In this document: positions 36,310-47,587 of the stretch, in pieces
Position numbering within the stretch: position 1 is the first letter of the stretch
Layout of the letters: every line of letters begins with the position of its first letter
Assembly: GCA_002335605.1 (NCBI GenBank)
Contig: BEDY01000003.1
Span: forward strand, 1,984,001 to 2,048,000
DNA from: Prillingera fragicola
Taxonomy: Eukaryota; Basidiomycota; Tremellomycetes; Trichosporonales; Trichosporonaceae
Reading direction: 5' to 3'
DNA length: 64,000 bases
Notes under the pieces: generated by a model
The model's input: only the letters and a program-made list of their open reading frames with translations
The model's database searches: none
What the model was told of the DNA's origin: nothing
Translations under genes and position numbers: made by a program

Positions 36310-37692
36310 TTAGGGCAGGTCGAGGAGTGCTAGGTTGTCGTCTTCGGCGTCCAGCATCGCCTCGTACTCTTCGAGAGACATGTCGGTGCGTGCTTTCTTG
36401 CTCGGTGGATCATCTGTAGCGTCCGCCATCTTGCGTTTTCCGTCCCCGTCGGCCTTGGCCTCTTCCTTGGCCTCTTTCTTGGCCCCTTCCTTGGCCTCTT
36501 CCTTGGCCTCATCGTCCTCCACGACAGGCTCCACTGGACCCTTTACCTGGTCCAAAATCTGAGCCACCTCTAACCGTCCACGCTTACCCCACTCGACCAC
36601 GTCGGGCTTGAAGTGGTTGTACAGCGTGAGGCCGACAATCTCGAGTTCGGCAGGTGGGTACGAGTTGGCAACGAGCTGCATAGCGCCCATGACGTGTGGT
36701 GTGAAGTCTTTCAGTGCTCGAGTAATGTAGAGATATGCCTGTCTGTGAACATGTGCTGGGCGCTTGCTACTCACGACGCTTGGCTCAACAGTTGCTCCCT
36801 TTTGCAACGCACGCCAGGTGCCGTCTGGGCGTTCGATCACGGGACTTGAGTAAGCATAGAACATAGCAGAACGCACATTCTTCAGTCAGCGACACCTCCA
36901 CGCAGCACTTACTTTGCCTTGAGTATCCCCACCCACGGCTGTGAGCTGCCAATGAACACTCCCTTGTCGTCATCCTTTTTCCCTCGCCGCTTCCACTTGT
37001 CGCGCTCGCTCTCCTTGTCTGGCCGGCGATAGTCTTGCTCTCCAGGGAGCTCGCGAATCTCATCTTCGGCTTCCCTGGTCTGTTCGGCGTCCAAGATATT
37101 GCCCAGCGAAAGGGCATGCTTCATGCTGGAAATATGCACATAGGTGTGTGCAATGCTAAGCGCTTCGTGAACGTCAAATCCAATGCGTCTCGCGACGGCA
37201 TAGCACCAAGCCGTCTTGATCGGTGCTCGGTTCACCGTGACAACAACGGGTAGTAGGTCGTCAGTGTTGAGGATTTCGTGAAACTCGAACGTCGTGGGAA
37301 GATTGTTGGGGGCCCGCGGGTCCGAGTCTGGAGGTGGACGCAAGAGGTCTGCGTCGCGGCCGCCCTTTTTAAGTTTTGCCCCCTATGGTCAGCGAAGCTT
37401 GGCAGTTGGCTTACCTGTCCACTGGCGACCTGCTTGAGCGCAGCTTTAACCACTTTAATGTCCTCTTTAGACAGAGTGTCAGGCAGCGTTCCCGGTTTGA
37501 TAGCGGCCAGCTTGGCCTTGGTATTGTGTGTCTTGTACCTGGGGGTCAGTGTCAGTAGCAGCGCAAGGCTTACATCTTGGCTGCCAGTGCCATAGCTACG
37601 CGCATGGTCACGCCGTGCGAGGCCAGAAGCTTGAGCCAGTCCTGAAGAGGGAGTACAGCATCGTCGGCTGTTTCCTTGGGCTTTGGTGGCAT
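36310..37692 (-). CDS. Unrecognised protein, conserved-looking core and charged tail (403 aa)
   Basis: Five exons (37692-37574, 37538-37415, 37382-36913, 36844-36775, 36738-36310) join in frame. The last intron (36 nt) has no stop and keeps frame, so its retention would add 12 residues. A folded core is suggested by WCYAVARRIGFDVHEALSIA, HTYVHISSMKHALSLGNI, QPWVGILKANPVIERPDGTW and YLYITRALKDFTPHVMGAMQ. The tail has an alternating EAKEEAK-type run and ends MSLEEYEAMLDAEDD, which resembles the short acidic-aromatic tail motif of mRNA-export adaptors; this similarity is weak. A KR-rich segment (RDKWKRRGKK) could be a nuclear signal. I do not know the family. Faces the GCFC gene tail to tail, 28 bp apart. 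Confidence 0.75.
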
Positions 37693-37769
37693 GGTGTCAA
37701 GTGGGCGTTGTTGACAGAGTGGTGCACGAAGTGGAGGTAGTCGAGTCAACTGGGGCAGCAAAAAGGAAA

Positions 37770-37851
37770 GCCTAGTATGGGGCTCGAACCCATGACATTT
37801 TGATATCTTAATAATAAGAGTCAAACTATCTACCGACTGATATAACCAGGC
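37770..37851 (-). tRNA. tRNA-Lys(CTT) with a 10-nt intron
   Basis: All four arms fold: acceptor GCCTGGT/ACTAGGC, D-stem TATC/GATA, anticodon stem TTTGA/TCAAA, T-stem ATGGG/CCCAT with loop TTCGAGC. The anticodon loop reads CTCTTA-A, anticodon CTT, with a 10-nt intron (37805-37814) after the base 3' to the anticodon, the canonical tRNA intron site. A T-rich run (TTTCCTTTTT on the - strand, 37760-37769) follows as Pol III terminator. Confidence 0.93.
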
Positions 37852-37974
37852 CTTGTCTTTTAAATTACGGAGCCTGAATATGACTGTACCCAAAGCCTCC
37901 AAACCCTGACCGGCTCACGGATAACCGCGCTCGACATCTCGCATTTGCTCTTCATCATCCACTCTCCACCAACA

Positions 37975-39872
37975 ATGGCAACCCCCACCCGCAAGGGGCG
38001 GCTAGCCCGCGAAACGCAGGCGGTGCTGAACCCGTTTCTCGACATTCTCCGCTCGTCTGCCGACATTACCATTCCAGACCCAACACTTCAAGGTGCCATC
38101 TCACACTTTCTCTCCATCCTCCATGACGACCCCCTGGAATCATTTGTTCAAGATGTCTTGTCGTCGCCCTCTCTCTGGAGGACACTTTCCCCCCAGGCTG
38201 TGCAAGAGTGCGCACGGTCAGCAGTGTCCTCGCGTGTAACTTCTTTGCGGCCCACCTTTGAGGACAAATGGCTCGCCCAGCGCAAGCTCGACAAGGCGGC
38301 CGGCTCGTGGCTGTCAACAGCAGTCAAGGCCGTGCAAAAGTCGTCTGCGACGTTTAACGGTCTTTACGTCATGGTCGGTCTGCTTCAGGGCGCCGACGAC
38401 GTGCAAGGTGTCGACTGGGGGAATGCGCGCACAGTGCTCGAGGAGGACATTGTGATTGCCGTGTCGGACGGCCTTGCCGGGACTAGGGTCCGGGCAGATG
38501 AAGTGCTAGACGTGTACTGCACGGCGGCGAGTTGTGTCGATGCTGCGCGCTTGCGTGCACTAGATCTCAAGACGATTGTGCTCCGTCTGCACATTGCCCT
38601 GTTCGAGGCGCTTGGGTTCCCCGTGCCAGAGTCATTTCCCGCGGCCCAGCCGGTGGACACGGCGCACGTCGCGTCGCTCGCGCGTGGACTCTCGAGGTCG
38701 ATTGCTGTGCTTGCCACTGGCAGTGCGTCGAACCAGGAAGCGTGGTGGGACGCGGCCGTGTCGTTTGTGGCCCGCATGCACGACTGTGCGACAAAGTTGG
38801 GGCGCCAGTGGGACGGCGCCAACAAGCCTGAAGTCGGCGGCAATGGTGAGTTGTTGATCGTGGCCTGGCTAACGACAGAATGGGAGAGGCAGAAGGCCGC
38901 GGTGCTTGCATTCACGGCAGTGTCATGGCCGATAGTCGAAACATTGCTGCAGCCGCCCGACGGGTTGCGGCACGTCGAAGCTAGCGACCTCGCCGCTCTG
39001 ATTATCGACACGCTGTCCAAGTTTTCGCCGCTCGTGGACGTTGTCGACGGGGGGGTTGAGGGCTATGAGAAAGTGCTGTTTGGGTCGCTTGACGTGGTCG
39101 CTGGCAAGGGGCCTCGCGCCGTGCATCGGTTGCTGCGTAAACTGCGTGGACACCGTCACGAGGTCGTGTCAGACTCGCTCGCGGGTTTTATTCTTGTTGT
39201 CTGCGAACAATTGATTCATCTGGTGGATGCTCCGGCTGTGCGTGACGTCGCACTGCCTCTGGCTACCAAGTGGGTTTTGATTTTGGTTGCGCTAACCGCA
39301 GACACTATGACAAACCACAGTCGAGGCCATCGTTTGAGGCTGCTCACGCCTTCCTGCTGGCTCTGCTCGAGGCGGCGTCGAGGACAGTCGAGTTTGACCC
39401 CAAAGCGGACCAGGGAGCATTTGTCGACCATCTGGCATTGGTTTGCGCTCAGGGGCTGGTGCGCGAGGCCAAGGACGGTTCGGTTCGTGCAGAGCAGTTG
39501 CGTGCTGCCTACCCCGGTGTGATTCGCGCGGCGTCGAGGCGCAGCCCAGCTCTGGTGCACAAGGTCATGGCCATTCTCGACACTGCGACGTTTACCACCG
39601 ACGAGGAGCAATATGTTCAGGCCGTGCGGGTCTCGCGTATCGCTGCCGCGGCTTACCTTTCCGCACACGAGGTCAAGCCATACCTCGAGAATGTCGTCGC
39701 CCCGCTGATCCTTGCGACGCCCGAGGGCGAGGAAAGGCTCGAGCTCGCTGCACTGGCGTTCAAGACGGTCATGGAAGACATGCCAGACGGGACCAAGCAG
39801 ACGGCAGTGGAGTGGTGGCTCAGGTGGAGGAGAAGGTTTGACGCGGACAAGGCGGGCAGGGCTAGGTTGTAG
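37975..39872 (+). CDS. PEX8: Pex8-like peroxisome biogenesis protein
   Basis: Exons 37975-39269 and 39302-39872 encode 621 aa, almost entirely alpha-helical in composition, without signal peptide or membrane segment. The segment rebuilt at the splice junction and after it (KHYDKPQSRPSFEAAHAFLL) resembles the SAH(S/A)-containing block I recall from fungal peroxins of the Pex8 type. The chain ends GRARL, a PTS1-compatible tripeptide (ARL); Pex8 proteins of several fungi end in PTS1 signals, and Pex8 works inside the peroxisome linking docking and RING complexes of the importer. Both hints are modest, so the name is provisional. The gene starts 124 bp from tRNA-Lys on the other strand. Confidence 0.55.
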
Positions 39873-40461
39873 AAGCATGCTTCTGGTAGTCTGCGAAATT
39901 ATTAGCAATTAATTCTGCGTCTTGGCCACCTCCCGACCTCTGCATGTCCAAGGCGCGAGGGACTACTTGTTCACAGTCACGCTGTGCAGCTGCCGTGCAG
40001 CAATGCTCGGGTACACCTCTGGCGCCGTGCAGGCTTTCTAAAGAGCGTGGCGAGCCATAGTGATGTAGGTAGTAGGGCAGCTCCGAGGCGATAGCAAAGG
40101 GGTTAGCTGCTCCAGGCTTCGCTGGCTCGCCATCCAAGCTGGCTCTGCCCTTCGCTCAGTCACACGTGGGTCACAGCGTACCCCACTCACCCGCGAGCTA
40201 CTCCCCCCTGTTGAGCGCGTTCAGTGTAATGCAGCGTCATCTTTACCTCCTCCTGCAAACAGCAGCAACTGCTGATTCCAAAGTACGGAATCACATAAAA
40301 CCCGCTGTTTCCAGGATCCCAGAACGCTTCATTCAGCAGTCAGCACTACCCATTCACATTCATTCACATTTACCCACGCCGTCAACTGCATCTTTTCTTC
40401 CTCTGCATCTATCTTTCCCAAACTATGACTATCAAGCAGCACTCCGAGCGCAAAACATCGA
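39873..40461. other. Intergenic region before tRNA-Cys
   Basis: 589 bp between the Pex8-like gene and tRNA-Cys. Nothing coding was recognised. It contains the Pex8-like 3' UTR and the 5' flank of the tRNA gene. Confidence 0.5.
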
Positions 40462-40549
40462 GCAGCTTTAGCACAGTGGTAGTTGTAGCGGATTGCAATC
40501 ACAATGATCACTCATCCGCGGGTCCCCGGTTCGAACCCGGGAAGTTGCT
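40462..40549 (+). tRNA. tRNA-Cys(GCA) with a 15-nt intron
   Basis: Acceptor GCAGCTT/AAGTTGC pairs fully (one G-T) with discriminator T73, as in eukaryotic tRNA-Cys. Anticodon stem GCGGA/TCCGC, loop TTGCAA-A (anticodon GCA), interrupted by a 15-nt intron at 40499-40513. T-arm CCCGG-TTCGAAC-CCGGG is perfect. The D-stem is weak (GCAC against TTGT: one wobble and one mismatch). A TTCTTTTTT terminator follows at about 40553-40561. Confidence 0.88.
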
Positions 40550-40680
40550 CAATTCTTTTTTGCTGCTCGACGAAGTTCAGGGCTGTCTTTGACCCCCCGA
40601 CATCACCCATCAAGACGGAATCACTTGACCTCCACTTATCCGGTCCGCTCCCAACTCAGCTCAGCACCACCCACACCACC

Positions 40681-41372
40681 ATGGCCGCCCCAGATCGCGG
40701 ACGAAGGCTAGAACACCAGCAGCGCGCCGTAAGCACTCGCTGCAGAAACCCTCTGACGACTCATAGTACGAGCTCCAGCTCGCTGGCGGCTTCAAGGCAA
40801 GTCGGCTGCTTATGGCACGATTGCTGACGGTCAGGGAATGGCAAAGTGGACCATTGGCGGTGCTCTGGCTATCGGCGCAGCACACTACTCGCTGCCCGGG
40901 TTTAGAAAGCAAACACTGGGACTGAAAGCCTTTCTGTTGTCTTCAGGTGGGTACATCACTGTGCTAGGCTGACGACAGCGACAATCTGTGGTCTTGTGAT
41001 CGGCGCGGGTGAGTTCTTTGCCCTTTGAATCGGCTGACGGCAGACGACTATCTCTTGAAATACGAGTCTGCACAGCGCGACGCCGAAAACGCCATCAGGC
41101 GCGAGGCGCGCAACGCCCTCGCTCTCAAGGGAATTATAGCGACAGAGGGTGAAATACGAAAATGGCGCGTGCAGCGTGATCGCGAGCTTGCGCGCGAGGC
41201 GAGCGATGCCGTCGATGCCGCCGAGGCGTTCCGCAACGTCGAGGCTAGCGTCGTTGCCAAGCTTGCTCAGGAGCGCAGGTTTAACGCCCTACCGGCTGCA
41301 GTCAAGGAGGAGATAGTCGCAGAGCAGACCGCAGAGCTGCTGGATAGGATTAAGCCGAAGGAGGGAGAGTAG
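40681..41372 (+). CDS. Rcf2/HIG1-like mitochondrial inner-membrane protein
   Basis: 182 aa from five exons: 40681-40728, 40767-40796, 40835-40946, 40979-41008, 41044-41372. Two closely spaced hydrophobic segments (MAKWTIGGALAIGAAHYSLP and LKAFLLSSATICGLVIGADD) are preceded by AYELQLAGGFKG and separated by a short basic loop (GFRKQ). That arrangement (GG.KG hairpin, PxFR, LP/LG-KAF) is what fungal Rcf2/HIG1-type respiratory supercomplex factors show. The C-terminal half is a charged coiled coil (RREARNALALKGIIATEGEI). Intron 2 starts with GC instead of GT (40797, GCAAGT). Function inferred: association with cytochrome c oxidase or supercomplexes. Converges on the thiouridylase gene. Confidence 0.65.
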
Positions 41373-41476
41373 TCACACCAGGGCGATCATCCACACAGTC
41401 ATGACGCATTACCACATGTATCATTGCACATGCCATGATGAGAAGTGTTACATACAATGCTAATGCCGTCTACTAT

Positions 41477-42968
41477 CTACTGATCAAGGCACCTGGTGCC
41501 CTCAATGACACCGCTGCCGAGACATTCGTCTCCTCGCCAAACGCCCACAATCTGCCCAGGCGCGACCGAGTGCACCGGCGTGGGGAACGTCACACGAACT
41601 CTGCACGTCAGCTTATACGGCTCGCAAGCACTCACAGGTCACCCTCCAAGCGCACCTCGCCCACGATAGGCCTCTGACAATGCCGGATCTGAATCAACAT
41701 CTCAAGCCCCCCCTCCATTTCTGGCGCCCGCCCCGCAATCCAGTTGAAGTCGTTAGACCAAAGCTCCGCACAGTGCAGTGCCGGGTGATCGCTGCCGTCA
41801 GCTCATCCTCGACAGATGACTCACGCTCCGGGAACAGCGAGCATATCCTGCCCATTCTCCCCAACACCCTTGCGTGCAATGTACCACCTCCCGCGCTGAG
41901 ACTGGAGACCGGCGCGCTGGCCGATAGTATAGTAGCATGATCCGCGGTGCTTTTGCAGCCTCGTCCCTTCAGAGTCCACTAACCAGCCCTCCAGTGGCGG
42001 AGAGACGTATTGTGCTGCACGTCAGCCGTTGCCCAGGCCAGCCAACTTACACACAAAGTCGCCAAAGTGCCCGCGCTCGCCGATAAAACACACCCCCATC
42101 GATTCTTGCCTCTCGGCCGTAGGTAGGGCATAGTGCCGGGCGAGATCGCGAACGTTGCGCTTCGGAATACCTGCCAAAGGAAACACGGCCTGCCGTCAGC
42201 CACGCCCCGGCCAGAACACACCTTTCTTAGCTGGCCCTCCTCGACCTGGCTCAGATAGTATGTCTGATCCTTTGTGTTGTCCACCGCGCGGTGCAGATGC
42301 GCGCCTCCTGGCGTGCGGACGACCTTGGCATAGTGACCGGTGGCGAGGTAATGCCCTTGGGGAATGTACTCCATGAGCGCCCCAAACTTGATCTCCCTAC
42401 GCGTCAGCCCCACCCACCCAGCTCACGCACCTATTACACGCAACGTCCGGGTTTGGCGTCTGTCCGGCCTCCCAAACCGCCACTGCCGGCTCGAACACGC
42501 GACTCCAGTACTCTTTACTCAAGTCGACAAACCGGATATCCACCTCTGGCACACCTACATGCGCACACACTCTTCTTACGTCGGCCCAGTCGCGCTCCCA
42601 TTCGCAGGGCGACAGGTTTGGCGTCCCCGCCGGCGTGTGGTTGCCGTATGATAATGAGGTCTGGGTCGGCGCGGCACCCTCTTCGGACAACAATGGATCC
42701 CAGTTGCGCATGAACAGCACGGTCAAGTTCAAGTCAAGCTCCCTAAGCAGCTGCAGTGTAACAGACGAGTCGACGCCGCCAGACATGGCCACCACGACTG
42801 CCGTCAGCTACACCTCGGTGGCAACGCACCATTGTCGCCCTGCTTGAGGTACAAGTCTTCCAGTGTCGGGAGCTCGATTCCGGCGACAGTCTTACGTGTT
42901 GAGTACGCTCTTGAATACGAGCGTGAGACTCGAGCTAGGAGGCGGAGTGCACCCCCGAGCCTGCTCAT
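41477..42968 (-). CDS. SLM3: Mitochondrial tRNA-specific 2-thiouridylase (MnmA family)
   Basis: Adds sulfur to U34 of mitochondrial tRNA-Lys, -Glu and -Gln. Seven exons: 42968-42830, 42797-42431, 42396-42222, 42189-42051, 42014-41825, 41791-41636, 41600-41477; 429 aa. The N-terminus (MSRLGGALRLLARVSRSYS) is a mitochondrial presequence. The PP-loop VVAMSGGVDSSVTL sits at about residues 47-60, the first catalytic cysteine is in TPNPDVACNREIKFG and the second in QESMGVCFIGERGHFGDF. Further MnmA blocks are DNTKDQTYYLSQVE, YYTIGQRAGL, and a C-terminal beta-barrel ending in PGQIVGVWRGDECLGSGVI. GTTAGT at about 41978-41983 looks like a donor, but reading through it preserves the MnmA sequence. Identification is secure. 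Confidence 0.95.
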
Positions 42969-43310
42969 GTTGTTGACGATAGGAAAGCGGCTTGGAACAT
43001 TATTGTTGCAGGAAGAGATCCAGACATTTCCGTTAACTAGCCCCCCACTTTGCGACCTGAATTCTCGGTCTCTGTGAGACAAAGATCCAACGGAAGTCGG
43101 CTGTGTCCGACACGGATAAATGTTGATATTGCAGCCCACCAACTCCGTGGGTCACCAGACCCACATGTCATGTCCTCACTTGCTCTCTCTGTCATCTATC
43201 GGCGCCCGGAGAACAGCAACAGATCCTTCCGGTTCAATGCTACAGCCGGGCCCCCAGCCGTTTTCTCTTAAAGCCTGGCATTGACTGACCACTCTCCCAC
43301 CGCACTCACC

Positions 43311-45270
43311 ATGACAAGCCAACCAACCCCAAAGATTCCCACAAACGCAGAATGTAAGCCTCACCCGTTAAGACAGAAAGCTAACCCCTAGGCGCGGAAA
43401 TCATCTGCCAACCCGGCGGACCGTTTGAGATTATCGAAGGCGAGATCCTCGGTCGGCGCCAAAAGATGTTCAAGAATGTCCCTCCACACTTTCGCGGCTT
43501 CATCTTGGCCATGTTCACACAATGGAAGGACCGCGAGTTTATCAACTCGCCCAAGCCCGAACCAGCGTCAAAGTATGACCGCGAGTCGCTCACGTACGGC
43601 GAGGCCCTCCAGCGCGGACTCCAGCTTGCTGGGTGGCTGCGCAGCCAAGGTGTCGTTATGGGCGATCACGTAGCCATCGGTGGTGGCAACAGCACTGGGT
43701 TGGTTACTTTTGGATTACAGTGCTGACGGCAGATGGGTTGTGTCCTTTATTGCGGTTCACCTCCTCGGCGCCGTGCCGGTGTACCTCAACTCGATTCTGT
43801 GAGCCTCCCTACCTGGCCCAAACTAACCCCAGCCAACTCGATGCACAGATTCACTGCCTCAAGATCTCGCACCCCAAGATTGTCCTCGTCGACGCCGCCC
43901 TCGCCACGATTCTCGGCCCACATGCAGCCAAGCTCAAATCTCTCGGCGTAGGCCGTATTGTGTGCTGGTCGAGCATTGCTCACCTCCCTGCAGAGGCCCA
44001 AGCAGGCCTCGAGGAAGTAGGCAAGGCCGACCAGTCGCACGTTGACGAGGCCAAGGCAGGTCGTGGCTGCGAGACCCTCGGCCCTCTCAGTAAAGGGAAC
44101 ATTTTCTTCACCTCTGGCACGACCGGCTACCCCAAGGCTGTCCTCTCCCTGCAGCACTCGGCCTTGCACAACATTGTCGGGTCTACATATGCGACCATCC
44201 GTGGCGGACTTCGTCAAGGCATGACGATTCCCGAGATCATGACGATGGCCGCCGAGGCACCTACCATGACAGCCCTGATCCCCATTCCTCTCTTCCACGC
44301 CACGGGCTGCCTGTCATGGCTGACCAAAATCATTACGTCTGGCCACAAGTTTGTCTTTATGCGCCACTGGAGTGTCAAGGATGCCATTGACATCATCGTC
44401 GATCAAAAAGTCACCGTGTTTGGCGGCGTGCCTTCCGTTGTCACTGCAGTCATGCAGTCGCCGCTCTTACCGAAAGACCATGTCTTTGCCGGTCTGTCCT
44501 ATGGCGGCGCACCACCACCCGAACGCCTGGCCGGGGACATTGGCAAGCGCTGGCCAGATGCAGGCCTCGGACAGGGCTACGGCATGACCGAGACAAACGC
44601 CCTACACACGGCGATTGGCGGTGACGACTACAAGCAGCGCCCCACGAGCGTCGGCGCCACCATTCCTACGACAGAAGTCAAGATTGTCAACCCCGACACG
44701 GGCAAGGAGTGTCCCCGAGGCGAGATTGGCATCATCCACCTGCGCGGCGCCAACCTCATGGTCGAGTACTATGGCAACCCCGAAGCTACCCGCAAGGCCG
44801 TCGACGCCGACGGATGGCTCGACTCAGGTGACATGGGATTCGTCGACGCCGACGATTTCTTGTACATTCGCGACAGGGCAAAGGATATTATCATCCGCGG
44901 CGGGGAGAACATTGCCGGCGTCGAGGTTGAGAATGCCATTTATCTCGATAACAGGATCGCAGAAGCCGCTGCCGTGCCGGTCCCCGACCCTGTGCTAGGC
45001 GAGCTTGTCGGCGTGTGCGTGTCGCTTGCGCCTGGAGCGACGGCGACGCCAAAGTCTATCACCGAGACAGTGGAGAGCAGGCTGCGACACCCCGCGCGGC
45101 CGGCCATTGTTGTCATTCTCGACGAGCCACTTCGTGAGTCCCTGTCCATTTCAGTTTACTGACAAGCAGCACGCAACGCCAACGGCAAGATTGTCAAGCT
45201 CGACGTGCGCAAGATTGTGCAACAAGCGTGGAAGGACCAAGGCGGCAAGCCTGCCGCGGCCAAGCTGTAG
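43311..45270 (+). CDS. Peroxisomal AMP-dependent acyl-CoA synthetase
   Basis: 605-aa member of the ANL superfamily: activates a carboxylate as acyl-AMP and transfers it to CoA. Exons 43311-43353, 43392-43698, 43733-43798, 43833-45133, 45170-45270. Core motifs: P-loop FTSGTTGYPKAV (~residue 231), GYGMTETNAL, GWLDSGDMGFVDADDFLYI, RDRAKDIIIRGGENIAGVEV, and the catalytic lysine region NANGKIVK. The last three residues are AKL, a PTS1 peroxisome-import signal, so a role in activation of fatty or other carboxylic acids inside peroxisomes is likely. Chain-length preference cannot be read. Pcs60-like and FAA2-like enzymes are the nearest yeast analogues. Confidence 0.92.
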
Positions 45271-45550
45271 TGTGTGTGCCACTGTGCCACTTGGGTTCAT
45301 ATTTGGGTCAGAAGATGTATTCTGTGCAGTCTCGGGCCTCCTGTATCTTCTTGCAGCGTGCATCCTGCAGTACGCCGTGCAACAAGCAGAATGCTGCAAC
45401 ATGCGACGAGAATGCCAACAAAGTGGAGGTCCTACTGTACGTTGATCCCATTTATAGAGTGCGCCTTGTGCCTGTCTATTTTGGTCATGACGTCGTTGTT
45501 TCCGCGGCCATGGCCATTCATCTGAATGGGTAGCCATGCCGCATGGCGCT

Positions 45551-45590
45551 TCTTGCATCCTCTTGCATCCTCTTGCATCCTATTGCATCC
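45551..45590 (+). repeat. Four tandem copies of a 10-bp unit (TCTTGCATCC)
   Basis: Three exact copies and one copy with a single change (TATTGCATCC) lie 42 bp before the start codon of the aminotransferase gene, in its 5' leader. Short minisatellite likely to vary between strains. Confidence 0.9.
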
Positions 45591-45631
45591 TCCTATCTCA
45601 CTGATCAGCCCCCAATACAACCTCTTCCATC

Positions 45632-47587
45632 ATGAGCGTCGCCTCCGATGACGAAATGCACCTGATCGACATGATCAAGCACGACAGTGACTCAAAGGCC
45701 CATCAGATTCTGCGCAATTACATTGGCAACAAGGTGCGTCCTCTCGCGCGTGCATAACGCGATACCGCGTCACATCGCGTTCAGTACGTCTCCGCCAGCT
45801 CAATGCTAACACTCACATGGAGCACAAGCACGAGGCCGACCAAAAGGAGACCGTTCCCGGCGTACAGCATCCCGGTGCCACCGGTGTCATCTACTGTACC
45901 GATCGGTGCGTCCTCGCTGTGCCGCATTGACGCTGACCCCTCAGTGCCCAGGCCAACGGTTTCACATCGACCAACCCCGAGTGGGCTAACTTGGGCCAAG
46001 GTGCGCCCGAGGTATGTGCTTCTGTTGCTGCTGCTGCTTCTCTGCTAGCTCCGCTGCAACAGCGCCACGTTAGATCAGCCGCTGACCACACAGGTCGGCC
46101 CCCTCCCTGGTGGTCCTGAGCGTCCTACTGGGATCGATTTTACACAGTTTGGCTATGACATTCACGAGTATGCGCCTACAACTGGTGTCAAGGCTTTGCG
46201 TGAAGCTGTAGCCGTCAGTTGCTCGCTCGGAGGCAGCGTTGACGTCAGAACCTCTACAATGTCGAGTACCGGCAGGGCAAGGAGAGCCAGTACACTTATG
46301 AGAACGTGTGCATTGTCCCCGGTGGACGTGCTGGCATGTCCCGCGTGGCTGCAGTTATTGTGAGCTTGCCAACGTCGAGAGAAGTCTAACCGACAGGGAG
46401 ATGTGTACTGCGGCTACCAGATCCCGGAGTGTGAGTGCCACTGCTCGCAGCGCTGACCAGCAGACTCGTCCTACTCTGAAATGCTGAGCGTATTTAAGCG
46501 TCTCATTCCTGTTCCCCAGGCGCTGTCTCCTGATAACAAGTATCACCTTGATCTCGATGCTGTGCGTACTTCAAGCGGTACACAACTGACGGCAGCTCCG
46601 CGAAGTTATTCGAGTCATGAGCCTCGGCGTCGTCGTTGCCTCGAACCGTAGGTGCCACGCCCGACTTTGCTGACAGCAGCCCGCAACCCCACCGGCCAGT
46701 GCATTGAGGGTGACCAGCTCCGCGAGCTCGTCCATATTGGCAACCGCAAAACGACCATTATCCTAGACGAGTTCTACTCGTGGTATCAGTACTATGACGA
46801 CGACTCACGCCTCGGCGAGTCCCTCAGTGGCGCCGCTTATGTCGAGGACGTCAACAAGGACTCGTGTGTCATTATCGACGGTCTCACAAAGGGCTTCCGC
46901 CTACCGGGTTGGCGTGTCTGCTGGGTCCTGGGTCCCAAAAATCTCATCTCGGCTCTGTCCCAGTCTGGCTCCTTCCTCGACGGCGGCGCCAACCACCCTC
47001 TCCAGATGGCGGCCATCCCGCTCCTCAACCCGGACCGCGTGCGCCAGGACAAGATTTCCCTCCAAAAGGCCTTCCGTCTCAAGCGCGATCACGTTCTCCA
47101 GCGCCTGGCCAAGATGGGTCTCCCAGTCACGGTTCCCCCCCAGGCGACATTCTACATCTGGCTCGACCTGTGCCAGCTGCCCGAGCCCCTCAACAACGGC
47201 CTCACCTTCTTCGAAGAGCTCCTTAAGGAGAAGACCATTGTCGTCCCCGGTCTCTTCTTTGACATTAACCCTGCCAAACGCGTATGTACTCCTGTACTCC
47301 CCAAACCAAACGCCACTGACCACACTAGCGCAACCTCTTTGAATCCCCCTGTCACCACTTTGTCCGCATCTCGTTCGGCCCGCCGATGGAAACCCTCAAC
47401 CGCGGCCTGGACGCCATTGAGCGTCTGCTGCAAAAGCACGACACGGCGCCACACACTATGGGTAAAGAGTGAGTAGACCCCAACCGGGGTGAAGCCTGTG
47501 CATTGTAGACTGACATGCGGCAGCTTTGTCGAGTCTCGGGACCACGTGGGAGACCATCCTGGAACCGACCATGATATCCACCTGTGA
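45632..47587 (+). CDS. PLP-dependent aminotransferase, class I/II (fold type I)
   Basis: 498 aa from eleven exons: 45632-45733, 45799-45905, 45945-46011, 46094-46213, 46249-46359, 46397-46430, 46464-46561, 46596-46647, 46680-47281, 47329-47468, 47524-47587. Fold-type-I features: GQGAPE near the N-terminus, YAPTTGVKALREAVA, NPRNPTGQC (substrate-binding Asn), TIILDEFYSWYQY (PLP-pyridine Asp), the lysine region DGLTKGFRLPGWRVCWVLGP and the carboxylate-binding VRISFGPP. Many class I transferases bind a single amino-acid donor; the substrate here is unknown, with aromatic or methionine-type activity a guess. The acceptor of intron 1 was placed at 45798 rather than 45784 because only that choice keeps the frame. 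Confidence 0.88.

Noticed and set aside
41978..41983. GTTAGT as an intron donor in the thiouridylase gene
   Set aside because: Reading through gives the conserved MnmA sequence up to YYTIGQRAGL without a stop; no acceptor restores frame.
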